Assembly (NCBI GenBank): GCA_005239165.1
Contig: RAPG01000018.1
Coordinates: 1 to 61,977, forward strand
DNA: 61,977 nucleotides
Direction of reading: 5' to 3'
Source: Allopusillimonas ginsengisoli
GTDB lineage: Bacteria; Pseudomonadota; Gammaproteobacteria; Burkholderiales; Burkholderiaceae_B
Both the position numbers and the translations under genes were made by a program. Below the pieces are notes generated by a model. That model was not told the DNA's origin. It saw only the letters and a list, made by a program, of their open reading frames with translations, and ran no database searches. Below are positions 51,797-60,003 of the stretch, piece after piece. Within the stretch, counting starts at the first letter, position 1. Each line of letters opens with the position of its first letter.

Positions 51797-53056
51797 ATGA
51801 CATTACATTTTTTTGATGCCCTTGAGACTCGAGAGCCAGACTCCCGTGAGCAGTCCTTATTAAGTCAGTTGCCGGCCTTGATCGAACAGGCTAAACGCGC
51901 TCCGGGCTGGCAGGAAATACTCAAAAATGTTTCGGGAGAACAGATCACGTCACGCGCTGCACTGGCTGACTTACCCATTACCCGTAAGGAAAACCTGGCC
52001 TTGTTGCAACAGCAGCATTTGCCGTTCGGCCAGTTGCACGTGACCCCTATTGAACAGATGCGCCGTGCTTTTATGTCGCCAGGCCCAATTTTCGAGGCTC
52101 AGGGCGTTGGGGCCGATTGGTGGCGTTGCTCGCGAGCCTTGTTTGCCCTAGGGCTGCAGCGGGGCGATGTGCTGCAGAATTGTTTCTCGTACCACTTCAC
52201 GCCTGGGGCTTTTTTGATCGAAGAGGGCGCCTTGCACCTGGGAGGCGTGGTGATTCCCGCGGGGCCAGGACAAACGGAAATGCAAGTTCAGGCCATGTCG
52301 GCGCTAAAGGCCAGTGCCTATGCGGGTACTCCGTCATTTCTGCAACATATCATTAAGAAAGCCCAGGACATAGGCGCTGATATCAGCAACCTACAAAAAG
52401 CCATGGTCAGCGCTGAAGCCTTGCCGGATTCTTTGCGCGCGTGGCTGCAGGCCAATGGTGTGAAACGCGTGTTGCAGTTTTATGGGACAGCGGATCTTGG
52501 TGTCATTGCGTATGAAACGCTAAACGCAGATGGTCAGGTTGATCCAGGGCTGGTGCTGGATGAAAGTCTGATTTTGGAAGTGCTAAAGCCGGGCACGGGT
52601 ATTCCTGTGTCGGTAGGAGAGGTCGGTGAAATTGTTATCACCTCATTGAACACTCAGTGCCCGTTGATACGTTTCGGCACGGGTGACTTGACCAAAGTAC
52701 TGCCCGGTCTTTCATCGTGTGGTCGCACAAATACGCGTATTCAAGGCTGGATGGGACGAGCGGATCAGCTGACCAAAGTGAAGGGCATGTTTGTTCATCC
52801 CCAGCATGTAACACAAATTATTCGTCGTCACTCTTTCATCCATAAGGCCAGGCTGGTGGTCTCCAAGCAGTCAGGTCAGGATGTGATGACCTTGGCATGT
52901 GAGGTATCTAGCCTTGAACAGGCCAAAACAGCACTTGAAACGGTGATCAACAGTATTCGAGAAATAACCCAATTGCGTGGGGAAATCCGCTGGGTCGAGC
53001 CAGGATCTTTGCCTGCAGATGGCATCCTGATTGAGGATGCCCGAGTGTTGGAGTAG
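51797..53056 (+). CDS. Phenylacetate-CoA ligase (PaaK)-like AMP-forming ligase
   Basis: 419 residues, the compact PaaK class. KRAPGWQEIL, GVGADWWRCSRALFALGLQRGDVLQN, GPGQTEMQVQAM, YAGTPSFLQHI, FYGTADLGVIAYE, LIRFGTGDLTKV, and GRADQLTKVKGMFVHPQHV. The typical SSGTTG P-loop is replaced by a divergent segment (FMSPGPIFEAQG), so its substrate range or even activity may differ. It may activate a second acid or an aryl intermediate in the same pathway. Lies between livF and the carboxylase genes. Confidence 0.85.
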   Translation: MTLHFFDALETREPDSREQSLLSQLPALIEQAKRAPGWQEILKNVSGEQITSRAALADLPITRKENLALLQQQHLPFGQLHVTPIEQMRRAFMSPGPIFEAQGVGADWWRCSRALFALGLQRGDVLQNCFSYHFTPGAFLIEEGALHLGGVVIPAGPGQTEMQVQAMSALKASAYAGTPSFLQHIIKKAQDIGADISNLQKAMVSAEALPDSLRAWLQANGVKRVLQFYGTADLGVIAYETLNADGQVDPGLVLDESLILEVLKPGTGIPVSVGEVGEIVITSLNTQCPLIRFGTGDLTKVLPGLSSCGRTNTRIQGWMGRADQLTKVKGMFVHPQHVTQIIRRHSFIHKARLVVSKQSGQDVMTLACEVSSLEQAKTALETVINSIREITQLRGEIRWVEPGSLPADGILIEDARVLE

Positions 53057-53135
53057 CGCTGTATGTAGCGTATGCGTTCACGCAAAAGCTCACGTTTCAC
53101 ACAGGTTTTAATAATTTTCGGAAAAAAGCATAGCC

Positions 53136-54734
53136 ATGAATGTTCTGCAAACCAAGGTTCATACTGCGTCAGATGGATTTAAAGCTAACCACGCTCAATA
53201 TATGGAGCTGCTTGACGTTCTGCGGCAACGACAAGCCCATGCGTTGCAGGGTGGGGGTGAGGCCATGGTGCGTCGTCATCATGAGCGCAACAAGATCCTG
53301 GTCAGGGATAGGATAAACCATCTTTTAGACCCGATGTCGCCGTTTTTGGAGCTGTCTCCATTGGCGGCTTGGGGGCAGTACCAGAACGAGGTCCCTTCGG
53401 CCGGTATTGTGACGGGGATAGGGCTAATTCACGGACAGCCTTGTATGTTGATTGCCAATGACGCCACCGTGAAAGGCGGGTCGTTTTTCAGTGAAACGGT
53501 CAAAAAGCATATTCGTGCTCAAGAAATAGCAGAAGAAAACTCCTTGCCTGTTATTTATCTGGTGGACTGTGGCGGAGCGTATCTGCCTAAGCAAGACGAG
53601 GTGTTTCCAGATAAGGATCACTTTGGCAATACGTTTTATCGTCAGTGTCAGATGTCTGCTAATGGCATACCCCAAATATCAGCGGTATTCGGAGGGTGTA
53701 CTGCAGGCGGAGCATACATACCTGCGCTGTCTGACGAAGTGGTGATAGTCCGTGGTCAGGGGCGTATCCACCTTGGCGGTCCTCAGATAGTCAAGGCTGC
53801 CATCAACGAGATCGTAGACGGTGAAACACTGGGCGGCGCGGAAATGCATGTGCGTGTTTCTGGGGTGGCTGATTATTTGGCTGAAAACGAGGCACAAGCG
53901 TTGCTGCGTGTTCGTCAGATAGTGAAAAACTTAAATCGACGCTCTTCAGTGACGGCTGCGATTCGTGAGCCTGTGGCCCCGCTTTATGACGCGGATGAAA
54001 TCCACGGGATTATCTCGTCCAATCTAAAACAGCCATATGACGTGCGCGAGCTTATTGCGCGACTGGTGGATGGCTCGGAGCTGCAGGAATTCAAGCCCGA
54101 ATTTGGTACAACATTAGTGTGTGGCTTTGCCCATTGGTGCGGCTATCCCATTGGCATTATTGCGAATAATGGGGTGCTGTTTTCTGAAGCATCAGTGAAA
54201 GGGGCTCACTTTATAGAGCTCTGTAATCAGCGCCATATCCCCTTGCTGTTCTTACAGAACATTTCGGGTTTCATGGTGGGAACCGAGGCAGAGCGTGGCG
54301 GGATAGCACGCCACAGCGCCAAACTGGTGTACGCCATGGCAACGGCCAGGGTCCCCAAGTTCACCGTTCTTATCGGTGGATCGTTTGGTGCCGGCAACTA
54401 TGGCATGTGTGGCCGTGGATTTAATCCACGCTTTCTATTTGCGTGGCCGAATTCACGAATAGCCACCATGAGCGCCGACGTTGCCTCAACAGTGCTTAGG
54501 GAACTACGTAGTTCCAGCTTGAAAAGCCCGCCCACAGAGCAAGAGCTAGATACTCTTGAAGCAGAAACACGCGCCCAGTTTACTGAGCAAAGCGACCCCT
54601 TCTATGCCACTTCCAGGCTATGGGACGATGGGATTATCGAGCCCACACAGACTCGTCAGGTGATAGGCATGTGCTTGGCACTGGCTGCGGTTGAAGTGCC
54701 GCAGGCACCCCCATCGCCAGTCTTCCGCATGTAA
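53136..54734 (+). CDS. Biotin-dependent acyl-CoA carboxylase, carboxyltransferase (beta) subunit
   Basis: 532 residues, the MccB/AccD1 size. RHHERNKILVRDRINHLLDP, GIGLIHGQPCMLIANDATVKGGSFF, YLVDCGGAYLPKQDEVFPDKDHFG, QISAVFGGCTAGGAYIPALSDE, IHLGGPQIVKAAINEIVDGETLGGAEMH, LLFLQNISGFMVG, FGAGNYGMCGRGFNPRFLF. These are closest in pattern to 3-methylcrotonyl-CoA (and geranyl-CoA) carboxylase, rather than to propionyl-CoA carboxylase. It transfers the carboxyl group from biotin to an enoyl-CoA. Paired with the alpha subunit that follows. Confidence 0.92.
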   Translation: MNVLQTKVHTASDGFKANHAQYMELLDVLRQRQAHALQGGGEAMVRRHHERNKILVRDRINHLLDPMSPFLELSPLAAWGQYQNEVPSAGIVTGIGLIHGQPCMLIANDATVKGGSFFSETVKKHIRAQEIAEENSLPVIYLVDCGGAYLPKQDEVFPDKDHFGNTFYRQCQMSANGIPQISAVFGGCTAGGAYIPALSDEVVIVRGQGRIHLGGPQIVKAAINEIVDGETLGGAEMHVRVSGVADYLAENEAQALLRVRQIVKNLNRRSSVTAAIREPVAPLYDADEIHGIISSNLKQPYDVRELIARLVDGSELQEFKPEFGTTLVCGFAHWCGYPIGIIANNGVLFSEASVKGAHFIELCNQRHIPLLFLQNISGFMVGTEAERGGIARHSAKLVYAMATARVPKFTVLIGGSFGAGNYGMCGRGFNPRFLFAWPNSRIATMSADVASTVLRELRSSSLKSPPTEQELDTLEAETRAQFTEQSDPFYATSRLWDDGIIEPTQTRQVIGMCLALAAVEVPQAPPSPVFRM

Positions 54735-54781
54735 GTCGGAATATCTTATGAACCATATTTACTGTTACAGGTGTCAAATCC

Positions 54782-56787
54782 ATGATTGATTCTCTTCTGA
54801 TCGCCAACAGGGGTGAAATAGCGTGTCGGATTATCAGGACGTGCGAGCGTTTGGGTATACGGACGATCGCAGTGTATTCAGATGCCGATAAAGACGCGCG
54901 CCATGTTTTTGAGGCCGATGATGCTGTGCGGATAGGCCCAGCAGACGCGACATCAAGTTATTTGAATGCGGATCTGATTATTCAAGCAGCGCTGGAGTCA
55001 GGTGCGGCTGCAATTCATCCAGGTTATGGTTTCTGGCCGAGAAAACCATATTGCCCGAGTTATGCAAGAAAAATAACCTGATCTGGGTCGGTCCTAAGGC
55101 TGAAGTTATCGCCTTGATGGGCTCCAAAATTGAATCCAAGCGTATTGCAGAAGCCGCTGGTGTCGCTGCTGTGCCTGGTTATCACGGTGAAGATCAAAGC
55201 GCGTCGCATTTGCTTGAGATGGCCAAGGAAATCGGCTTTCCTGTGTTGATCAAGGCCAGCGCAGGGGGCGGGGGCAAGGGTATGCGCCGTGTCGATGCGG
55301 CGGCCGAGTTTCTGACTCAGTTGGCTACCGCCAAACAAGAGGCAATACGCTCGTTTGGCGATGACCGTGTCCTGATTGAAAAGCTTATCACCCGGCCGCG
55401 TCACCTAGAGGTGCAGTTACTGGGCGATCAGCAGGGCAACCTGATACATTTGTTCGAGCGGGAATGCTCCATCCAGCGCAATTATCAAAAGATAATCGAA
55501 GAAGCGCCTGCTGCCTATCTGACCGAGGATGTGCGAGCCTGCCTATTCGATTATGCGCTGCGCTTGGGTCGGGAAATTGCTTATGACTCGCTGGGTACCG
55601 TTGAGTTTGTTCTGGACGCAGACACAAATATTCCCTATTTCCTTGAGATGAATACCCGTCTTCAGGTAGAGCATCCTGTGACCGAGATGGTCACAGGCTT
55701 GGATTTGATTGAGCTTCAATTGCTGGCCGCATCGGGTGCACGACTGCCCATGACACAGGCTGATGTCCGGGTTCATGGCTGGGCCATAGAAGCGCGTATC
55801 AATGCCGAGGATCCAGCCAAAGACTATCAGCCGCAAATAGGTACTGTTTCGCAGTACAGCGAGCCGGATTTGGTTGGCGTACGCGTCGAAAGCGGCATAC
55901 AGTCAGGCTCGTCGGTGACGCCCCACTATGACTCCATGATTGCGAAGCTGATTGGTTATGGCTTGACCCGACAGCTGGCAGTGCAGCGCCTAACAGAGGG
56001 TTTGGCCAATTTTAATGTTCAGGGCATAGGCACCAACCAGGCCTTCCTGCGCGATATTGTGCGACGCCCGGCATTTACCGAGGCGGCTCTGAGCACGTTG
56101 TTCATGACAGAACAATACCCTGACGGCTGGAAGGCGAACAATTCCTTGCATCAATTGGCCATGGCCGCGGGTGCATGGCATGCATTGTTTTCTGTGCCAG
56201 CGCCAGATACACAAACATCATTCCCCTGGCAGCGTGCTGATGGCTGGCGCAATATGGCCGGCGATCAACGTCTGGCAGCAGCTTCTATGACGCTTAGGGT
56301 AGATGGCGAGGAGGCGTGCACTATCGACGTCATACGGGGCACCCAAACCGTACAGTTCAACATCGCAGACCACGTGTTAACGCTGCAGGTAAGTCGCTTG
56401 AGCAATACAGAACTCAGGTTAAGTGGTGCAGGTCTGACCGCCATGGACTTCAACGTCAGCAATGAAGGCTCGCAGGTGGTGGTTGCCCGACAAGGTCTGC
56501 GTTGGAAAATGACAGCTAGCTCAGCCCTAGAGGCATTGGCGAAAACAGCCTCGGCAGAAACCGAACAGGCGGGTGCGATTGCATCACCCATGCCAGGCTT
56601 AATTACGGAAATAAACATCAGTATTGGGCAGACGGTTAAAGCCGCAGAAGTGGTGCTGGTTATGGAAGCCATGAAGTTGATTTACCCCATGGAGTCGCTG
56701 ATTGATGGCGTGGTCACTGCTATTCATTGCGCCGTGGGCGACACAGTAGCGGCAGGTATACCGCTGGTAGATATTGAAGCCGCCTGA
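54782..56787 (+). pseudogene. Acyl-CoA carboxylase biotin carboxylase/BCCP (alpha) subunit, one-base frameshift
   Basis: Two frames (54782-55081 and 55051-56787) together make one 668-residue alpha subunit if one T is added near 55034, turning GYGFWPRK into GYGFLAEK. Biotin carboxylase domain: LIANRGEIACRIIRTCERLGI, AIHPGYGF, KASAGGGGKGMRRV (ATP grasp), MNTRLQVEHPVTEMVTGLDL. C-terminal biotinyl domain: ASPMPGLITEI and VMEAMKLIYPM, with the biotinylated Lys. It carboxylates biotin with ATP and bicarbonate for the beta subunit. Everything else is intact, so either a very recent mutation or a base-calling error. Confidence 0.88.
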
Positions 56788-56836
56788 CACCTAACGAATA
56801 ACGCTATCTTTTTATTTAATTGCCAGGAGAGACGCT

Positions 56837-57289
56837 ATGGCCGGCTTGTACTTTGAAGAGTTTTCGGTGGGTATGTCATTCAAGCATGACTTGACTCGTA
56901 CTGTGACTGAAATGGATAACATGATGTTTTCCATGATGACCATGAATCCACAGCCTTTGCACATAGACACGCACTATGCGGCTAAAAGCGAGTTCGGACA
57001 GCCTTTGGTAAATAGTCTGTTTACATTGGGCCTAATGATAGGCATTAGCGTTTCCGACACTACCTTGCGGACGACCATCGCCAACTTGGGCATGAAGGAA
57101 GTTGGTTTTCCTAAACCGGTTTTTCAAGGCGATACCTTGCGGGTGGAAACTGAAGTTATTAGTGTTCGGTCCAGCGTATCACGCCCTAATGCAGGCATAG
57201 TCGGGTTTCGTCATGTCGCCTGGAACCAGCGTGACGAAAAGGTGGCCGTGTGTGAACGTGCGGCCTTCATGAAGAGAAAACCAGTATGA
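56837..57289 (+). CDS. MaoC-family (R)-specific enoyl-CoA hydratase-like protein
   Basis: 150 residues, single hotdog. FEEFSVGMSFKHDLTRTVTEMDNMMFSMMTMNPQPLHIDTHYA (the Asp/His catalytic region is in the NPQPLHID segment), FGQPLVNSLFTLGLMIGI, and GDTLRVETEVISVRSSVSRPNAGIVGFRH. It resembles itaconyl/mesaconyl-CoA hydratases and the mycobacterial Rv2499c-type hydratase. It would hydrate the glutaconyl-type product of the carboxylase to a 3-hydroxyacyl-CoA. Overlaps the lyase gene (ATGA). Confidence 0.9.
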   Translation: MAGLYFEEFSVGMSFKHDLTRTVTEMDNMMFSMMTMNPQPLHIDTHYAAKSEFGQPLVNSLFTLGLMIGISVSDTTLRTTIANLGMKEVGFPKPVFQGDTLRVETEVISVRSSVSRPNAGIVGFRHVAWNQRDEKVAVCERAAFMKRKPV

Positions 57290-58137
57290 TTAAATCCTGG
57301 TTGTTTGTGCCCGGCGATAGCGAGCGAAAAATCCATAAGGCGCAGGAAAGCGGAGCGGATGCGCTTATCCTGGACTGGGAAGATGCCGTAGCAGCGGCAA
57401 AAAAACCAGATGCTCGCAGCCTGTTTAAGGAATTGGCATCGACCTGGTCTACGGATGGGCCAGCCCTGTATATACGGATCAATGCCATGCATACCCCGCA
57501 TTTTCAGGACGACATGCTTGCGCTTCCTACGCGTGGTATTCAAGGCGTGATCGTGCCCAAAGCCTGTGGCGTCCGCGATATACAGGAGTTGTCAGAGCGA
57601 CTGCGTCAGTTGGAAGAAAGTCAGGGTGTTGCCGCAGGCACACTAAATATTATTGGTATTGCCACTGAAACGGCTGCATCGGTTTTAGCGCTGGGCGAAT
57701 TCCGAGCGCCCATCGACAGACTGCAAGGCCTAATGTGGGGTGGCGAAGACTTGGCGGCTGATTTGGGCATACGTCACAACCGAACGCCAGAAAACCTTTA
57801 TAAATCACCGTTTTCGTTGGCACGAGACTTCGCCTTGCTGGCGGCATCCGCGGCGCAGTGCTTACCGATAGACGCTGTGTATACGCGTTTTCGCGATTTA
57901 GACGGGTTGTCTATAGAGTGCCAAGCATCCCGGGCGAGTGGCTTTGCCTCTAAGGCTGCTATACACCCTGATCAAATCCCGATTATTAACCGAGCATTCC
58001 AAGCGACAGGCGATGAGCTGGAATGGGCTAGGCAGGTAGTTGCAGCGCTGGAGACAGCTACGGGCGTAGCTGTCTACAACGGAGAAATGATAGATGCGCC
58101 GCATTTACGGTTGGCGCACCGTTTACTTGGTACGTGA
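57286..58137 (+). CDS. HpcH/HpaI (CitE-like) 3-hydroxyacyl-CoA lyase
   Basis: 283 residues. SWLFVPGDSERKIHKAQESGADALILDWEDAVAAAKK (Asp/Glu metal ligands), LYIRINAMHTPHF, GVIVPKACGV, IGIATETAASVLALGEF, LMWGGEDLAADLG and KAAIHPDQIPIINRAF. This is the CitE-like branch (citramalyl-, malyl- or HMG-CoA-type lyases) acting on CoA esters with Mg. As the last gene after the carboxylase and MaoC, it would cleave a 3-hydroxy-3-methylglutaryl- or citramalyl-type CoA to acetyl-CoA plus a keto acid. Confidence 0.92.
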   Translation: MIKSWLFVPGDSERKIHKAQESGADALILDWEDAVAAAKKPDARSLFKELASTWSTDGPALYIRINAMHTPHFQDDMLALPTRGIQGVIVPKACGVRDIQELSERLRQLEESQGVAAGTLNIIGIATETAASVLALGEFRAPIDRLQGLMWGGEDLAADLGIRHNRTPENLYKSPFSLARDFALLAASAAQCLPIDAVYTRFRDLDGLSIECQASRASGFASKAAIHPDQIPIINRAFQATGDELEWARQVVAALETATGVAVYNGEMIDAPHLRLAHRLLGT

Positions 58138-58359
58138 CCATGCAGGACAAAACGCGTACTTAAACGTAATTGGCGGTACCGGTAAAGGATACCGGGCTAA
58201 GGTTTTCGCTCCGAAAAAATAGCGAATTATGGATCTGAATATGATTTCACGGGAGTCAGAGCTTTTGGCTTTGTTCACAGTACCATTTTGACGGTTTTGG
58301 TTGCCGGAGTAACGGCTTAGACCTTATATGCCAAATTTGTATCGTTCTGGGAGCAGAAG

Positions 58360-58560
58360 AGTACAAAATTGGAGTAGATAAGGCCTCAGAATACTTAGGC
58401 CGACTTGTGGGGTTAATTACTCTGCAGAGGCAATTTACGGCTGGATGGTGAGCAAATCCTCATCCCTGCCAAAGGTGAGCCGATAATTCCATTAGCCAGC
58501 CAGAAGGCTGCACGGCCAAGGTGGGTTATCGGTTGTTTTCCACCCTTCGCTACTTCCTAG
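58360..58560 (+). pseudogene. Phd/YefM-type antitoxin remnant
   Basis: The segment KIGVDKASEYLGRLVGLI (to about 58415) looks like the N-terminal strand-helix of Phd/YefM antitoxins (IGVFEAKTHLSRLV). After a frame change it continues GEQILIPAKGEPIIPLASQK (58450-58509), matching the conserved GEEIIIAKxGKPVARLVP. A TAG ends it at 58558-58560. No intact start, and no toxin gene was recognised next to it. Confidence 0.45.
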
Positions 58561-58932
58561 CGAAGAAATGGATGCGTATGTTTTTGCGCTTGATGCAGCG
58601 TTTATGGACTCTCTGGATGAAAAGCCTAATCCGCAAGCGGATATCGGGTCAGCCTTCGTCGGGGTGCTGCTGCGGTTAATGCTGGAGCATAGAGCCGAAT
58701 CACGAAGCCGCCCAGTGCGGCTATATTCCAGCGTGCTTCTGCAGGTTGGTTGGTGGTGTGTTGAAATCGTAAGGTCGTTAAAAGTTAGAGTTTTTTATGC
58801 GAACGAGCTTTAAGTTGCTGGAGGCCTTAGTCGGTATTTCTTGAGCTCCTGGGAAGTGTGGCAGAATGTATCTAAAGCCTTTCCATAAAGGTGCATGGCA
58901 ACCAGCCAGAAAAAACTAGGAGCCAAATACTT
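58561..58932. other. Stretch without a recognisable gene
   Basis: An 81-residue frame (58568-58813) has no motif I recognise and no ribosome site; it may be decayed sequence linked to the antitoxin relic. AGGAG at 58918-58922 belongs to the NA37 gene that starts at 58933. Confidence 0.4.
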
Positions 58933-59996
58933 ATGACTGCTTCAACTACTGCGAGCTTGAGTCTCGTTAGTTTTGCATTGCATCACATTGATGTAGCTAG
59001 TTCAGCCTGTACCTTTGTCCCTGCTCCTGTAGGAGCCAGCGATTTGGATAGTTACTTAACGGAGCTTCTTGGTGAGGTCCAAAGTAGTCCGCAAAATCGT
59101 GAATATTCACTTGCGGCATCGAACACACAATTTGGTAATTCGTTGCAGTCATTTCATGCGCTTCAGGACCTTCCAAAAAACCCCGAGGCTTTAAGTTTGG
59201 CACAACGTCTGCTCCGCACGGAACAGGCGGCGGAAGTTAAGTATGGTCATTTAAGCCAGACAGGGAAAGGACATATTAAAAGGGTAGCTTTTTACAGTGC
59301 CTTTATTCATGGGATGGGTGTTTACAGTATTTGGCTGTAAAAGTGGAGCATCAAGCTTTTTTGGATGAGGTTGACTACATTCGTAAAATTGGGCTCGGTG
59401 AATCACAAAAGGTATATAAGGCTTGCGCTGTTTCCTTCGATGGACAAGGCCAGCCAGCGGCGTTCTCTATCTATGACACGAACAGAAAGCCATCTGTCTA
59501 CTGGTGGAACGATATGCTCGAACTCGTGGCAAAGCGAGACGATGAAGAAAATACCAAAACGGCAATCACTGAGGTTGTAAGGGTCTTAAACAGCATAAAA
59601 AAAACAGCTCCCGTTGATTACACTTTGCTGAGGAACGCAGCTGTTACGGCTTTTAAGCAAACTGGCGTAATGAAATTTGATGACTTTGTTACGCGCACGT
59701 TTCAGAACTATGTTCCTCAGGAGCCTTCTCTTGTGACAAAGTGGAACGGGGTTGTCGATAGGTTGAGGGCTTTGCCCAGCAAGGGGCGCTTTGATGGTCA
59801 ATTCGACTTGGTCTCTAGTGCTGTTCCATTTAAAAGGCAGACGATTAAACTTAGCACACAAATTTCGTTAAATTACGATGAAAATATTCCGAACCTTAGC
59901 GATAAGATATGGTCTACAACGACCCCAGATGGACGAAATGTAGTTGTGGTTGATGCTCCTGATGCATCGGATAAGTTTGCACATAAACCGTGGTGA
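58933..59996 (+). pseudogene. NA37/YejK-like nucleoid-associated protein, one-base frameshift
   Basis: Two frames (58933-59340 and on to 59996) join into a 354-residue protein if one G is added in the run at about 59290, giving GHIKRGSFLQC then SWDGCLQYLAVKVEHQAFLD. Family features: LRTEQAAEVKYGHLSQTGKGHIKRG, KVEHQAFLDEVDYIRKIGL, YKACAVSFDG, YWWNDMLELVAKRDDEENT, and a C-terminal beta-rich domain (TIKLSTQISLNYDENI). NA37/YejK proteins associate with the nucleoid; plasmid- or island-borne versions are of unknown function. ATG 58933 has AGGAG ten bases upstream. AT-richer than the core genes. Confidence 0.75.
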
Positions 59997-60003
59997 GACA
60001 TTC

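Noticed and set aside
58568..58813. 81-codon frame
   Set aside because: No ribosome site or recognisable domain, and it lies in a region of decayed sequence.
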